64,000 bases of DNA. Origin: Bacteroides caecigallinarum (GTDB lineage: Bacteria > Bacteroidota > Bacteroidia > Bacteroidales > Bacteroidaceae). Within the stretch, counting starts at the first letter, position 1; each line of letters begins with the position of its first letter. The translations under genes were made by a program, and so were the position numbers. Under the pieces are notes generated by a model that did not search any database, had not been told where the DNA came from, and saw only the letters and a program-made list of their open reading frames with translations. Shown here piece after piece: positions 63,683 through 64,000 of this stretch. The stretch is from positions 29,625-93,624 of the forward strand of contig NZ_JACJLE010000006.1 of assembly GCF_016901995.1 (NCBI RefSeq), in the 5' to 3' direction.

Positions 63683-64000
63683 GGTATTCTAGATTAAAAA
63701 ATTAATAGAATAAAGGATATGCTTTTCATATCTCATTTTTAAGTTGGTGCAAAATAGAAATTTATGTTCAGAAATCCAACTGTTACATTCGTGTTACTAA
63801 ACTATGTTTTCTGACACATAACGTAATATATCCCTTTAAATCATACGATTAGAGTGTATTTTCAGGATGTAATAAAAAAGAATACTGTTATTATTAAAAT
63901 CAAAGTAATGTCCAAGAAAAAATATTTCCTTCGAAATATATTCTGTAAATACAACTGATATTTATATAAATCACACTGATATTTTTACAAACCACACTGT
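63683..64000. other. Region upstream of the EF-G2-like gene to the right edge
   Basis: No gene is seen. The promoter is not clear: on the minus strand TATTTTG near 63750 is one base short of the -7 consensus. Near the edge a 21-base direct repeat occurs (63954-63974 and 63975-63995) and a third copy begins at 63996. Confidence 0.45.
63954..64000. repeat. 21-bp tandem repeat running off the right edge
   Basis: ACTGATATTTATATAAATCAC (63954-63974) is followed by a similar unit ACTGATATTTTTACAAACCAC-type sequence (63975-63995), then ACTGT at the edge. The array may continue outside the window. Confidence 0.45.

Overview
The window is chromosomal DNA from a member of the Bacteroidales, most likely Bacteroidaceae (Bacteroides/Phocaeicola type). 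The evidence is a SusC/SusD pair with a TPR/HTH regulator, a fused lpxC-fabZ gene between lpxD and lpxA, an rprX/rprY two-component pair, an EF-G2-type factor, an rpsF-rpsR-rplI operon without ssb, and many promoters of the Bacteroidetes form (-33 TTTG, -7 TAnnTTTG). The species cannot be fixed from this sequence. No tRNA, rRNA, insertion sequence, integrase or CRISPR array was found.

Layout. 1-5.7 kb: a MacAB/TolC-like efflux operon (ATPase cut by the left edge, two FtsX-type permeases, adaptor, TolC). 5.8-11.1 kb: minus-strand genes for a His/Arg-rich exported protein, CvfB, LolD, TcdA and a cation:proton antiporter. 11.3-12.3 kb: asd. 12.3-12.75 kb: a repeat-bearing gap. 12.7-30.7 kb: a polysaccharide-utilization locus (PUL): SusR-like regulator, SusC, SusD, then GH63-like, GH2, split LysO, GH2, GH63-like. 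30.9-36 kb: lipoproteins, a Crp-type regulator and a PagL-like outer-membrane protein. 36.1-43.9 kb: pgk, a porin-ybjQ-cstA operon, a GHL10 glycosidase and an AAA-ATPase/nuclease. 43.9-44.8 kb: a gene-free gap. 44.8-48.7 kb: purM, two small membrane proteins, prfA and pyrF. 49-53.9 kb: lpxD-lpxC/fabZ-lpxA, a PRiA4-type protein and miaA. 53.9-58 kb: a glycosyltransferase, mtaB, a Cys-rich lipoprotein and rplI-rpsR-rpsF. 58-64 kb: a MarR regulator, a 58-residue membrane protein, rprY/rprX and an EF-G2-like factor.

How the genes work together. The PUL is the most distinctive part. SusC/SusD would import a glycan. Two LacZ-like GH2 enzymes and two GH63-like inverting alpha-glycosidases would dismantle it in the periplasm. 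The enzyme pairs are arranged in mirror order around a two-gene LysO-type lysine exporter. An alpha-glucosidase of a family that includes alpha-1,2-glucosidases, a beta-galactosidase and a lysine-type exporter are the functions expected for handling glucosyl-galactosyl-hydroxylysine, the collagen glycoside. That is my inference and is untested. Three copies of TACnnTGTAGAT upstream of susC are candidate regulator sites.

Other points of note are an EF-G paralogue whose catalytic His is replaced by Ser, four inverted repeats spaced about 21 bp apart in front of the His-rich protein gene, a Cys-rich lipoprotein made by a 30-bp tandem duplication, and a palindromic 22-23 bp tandem repeat after asd.
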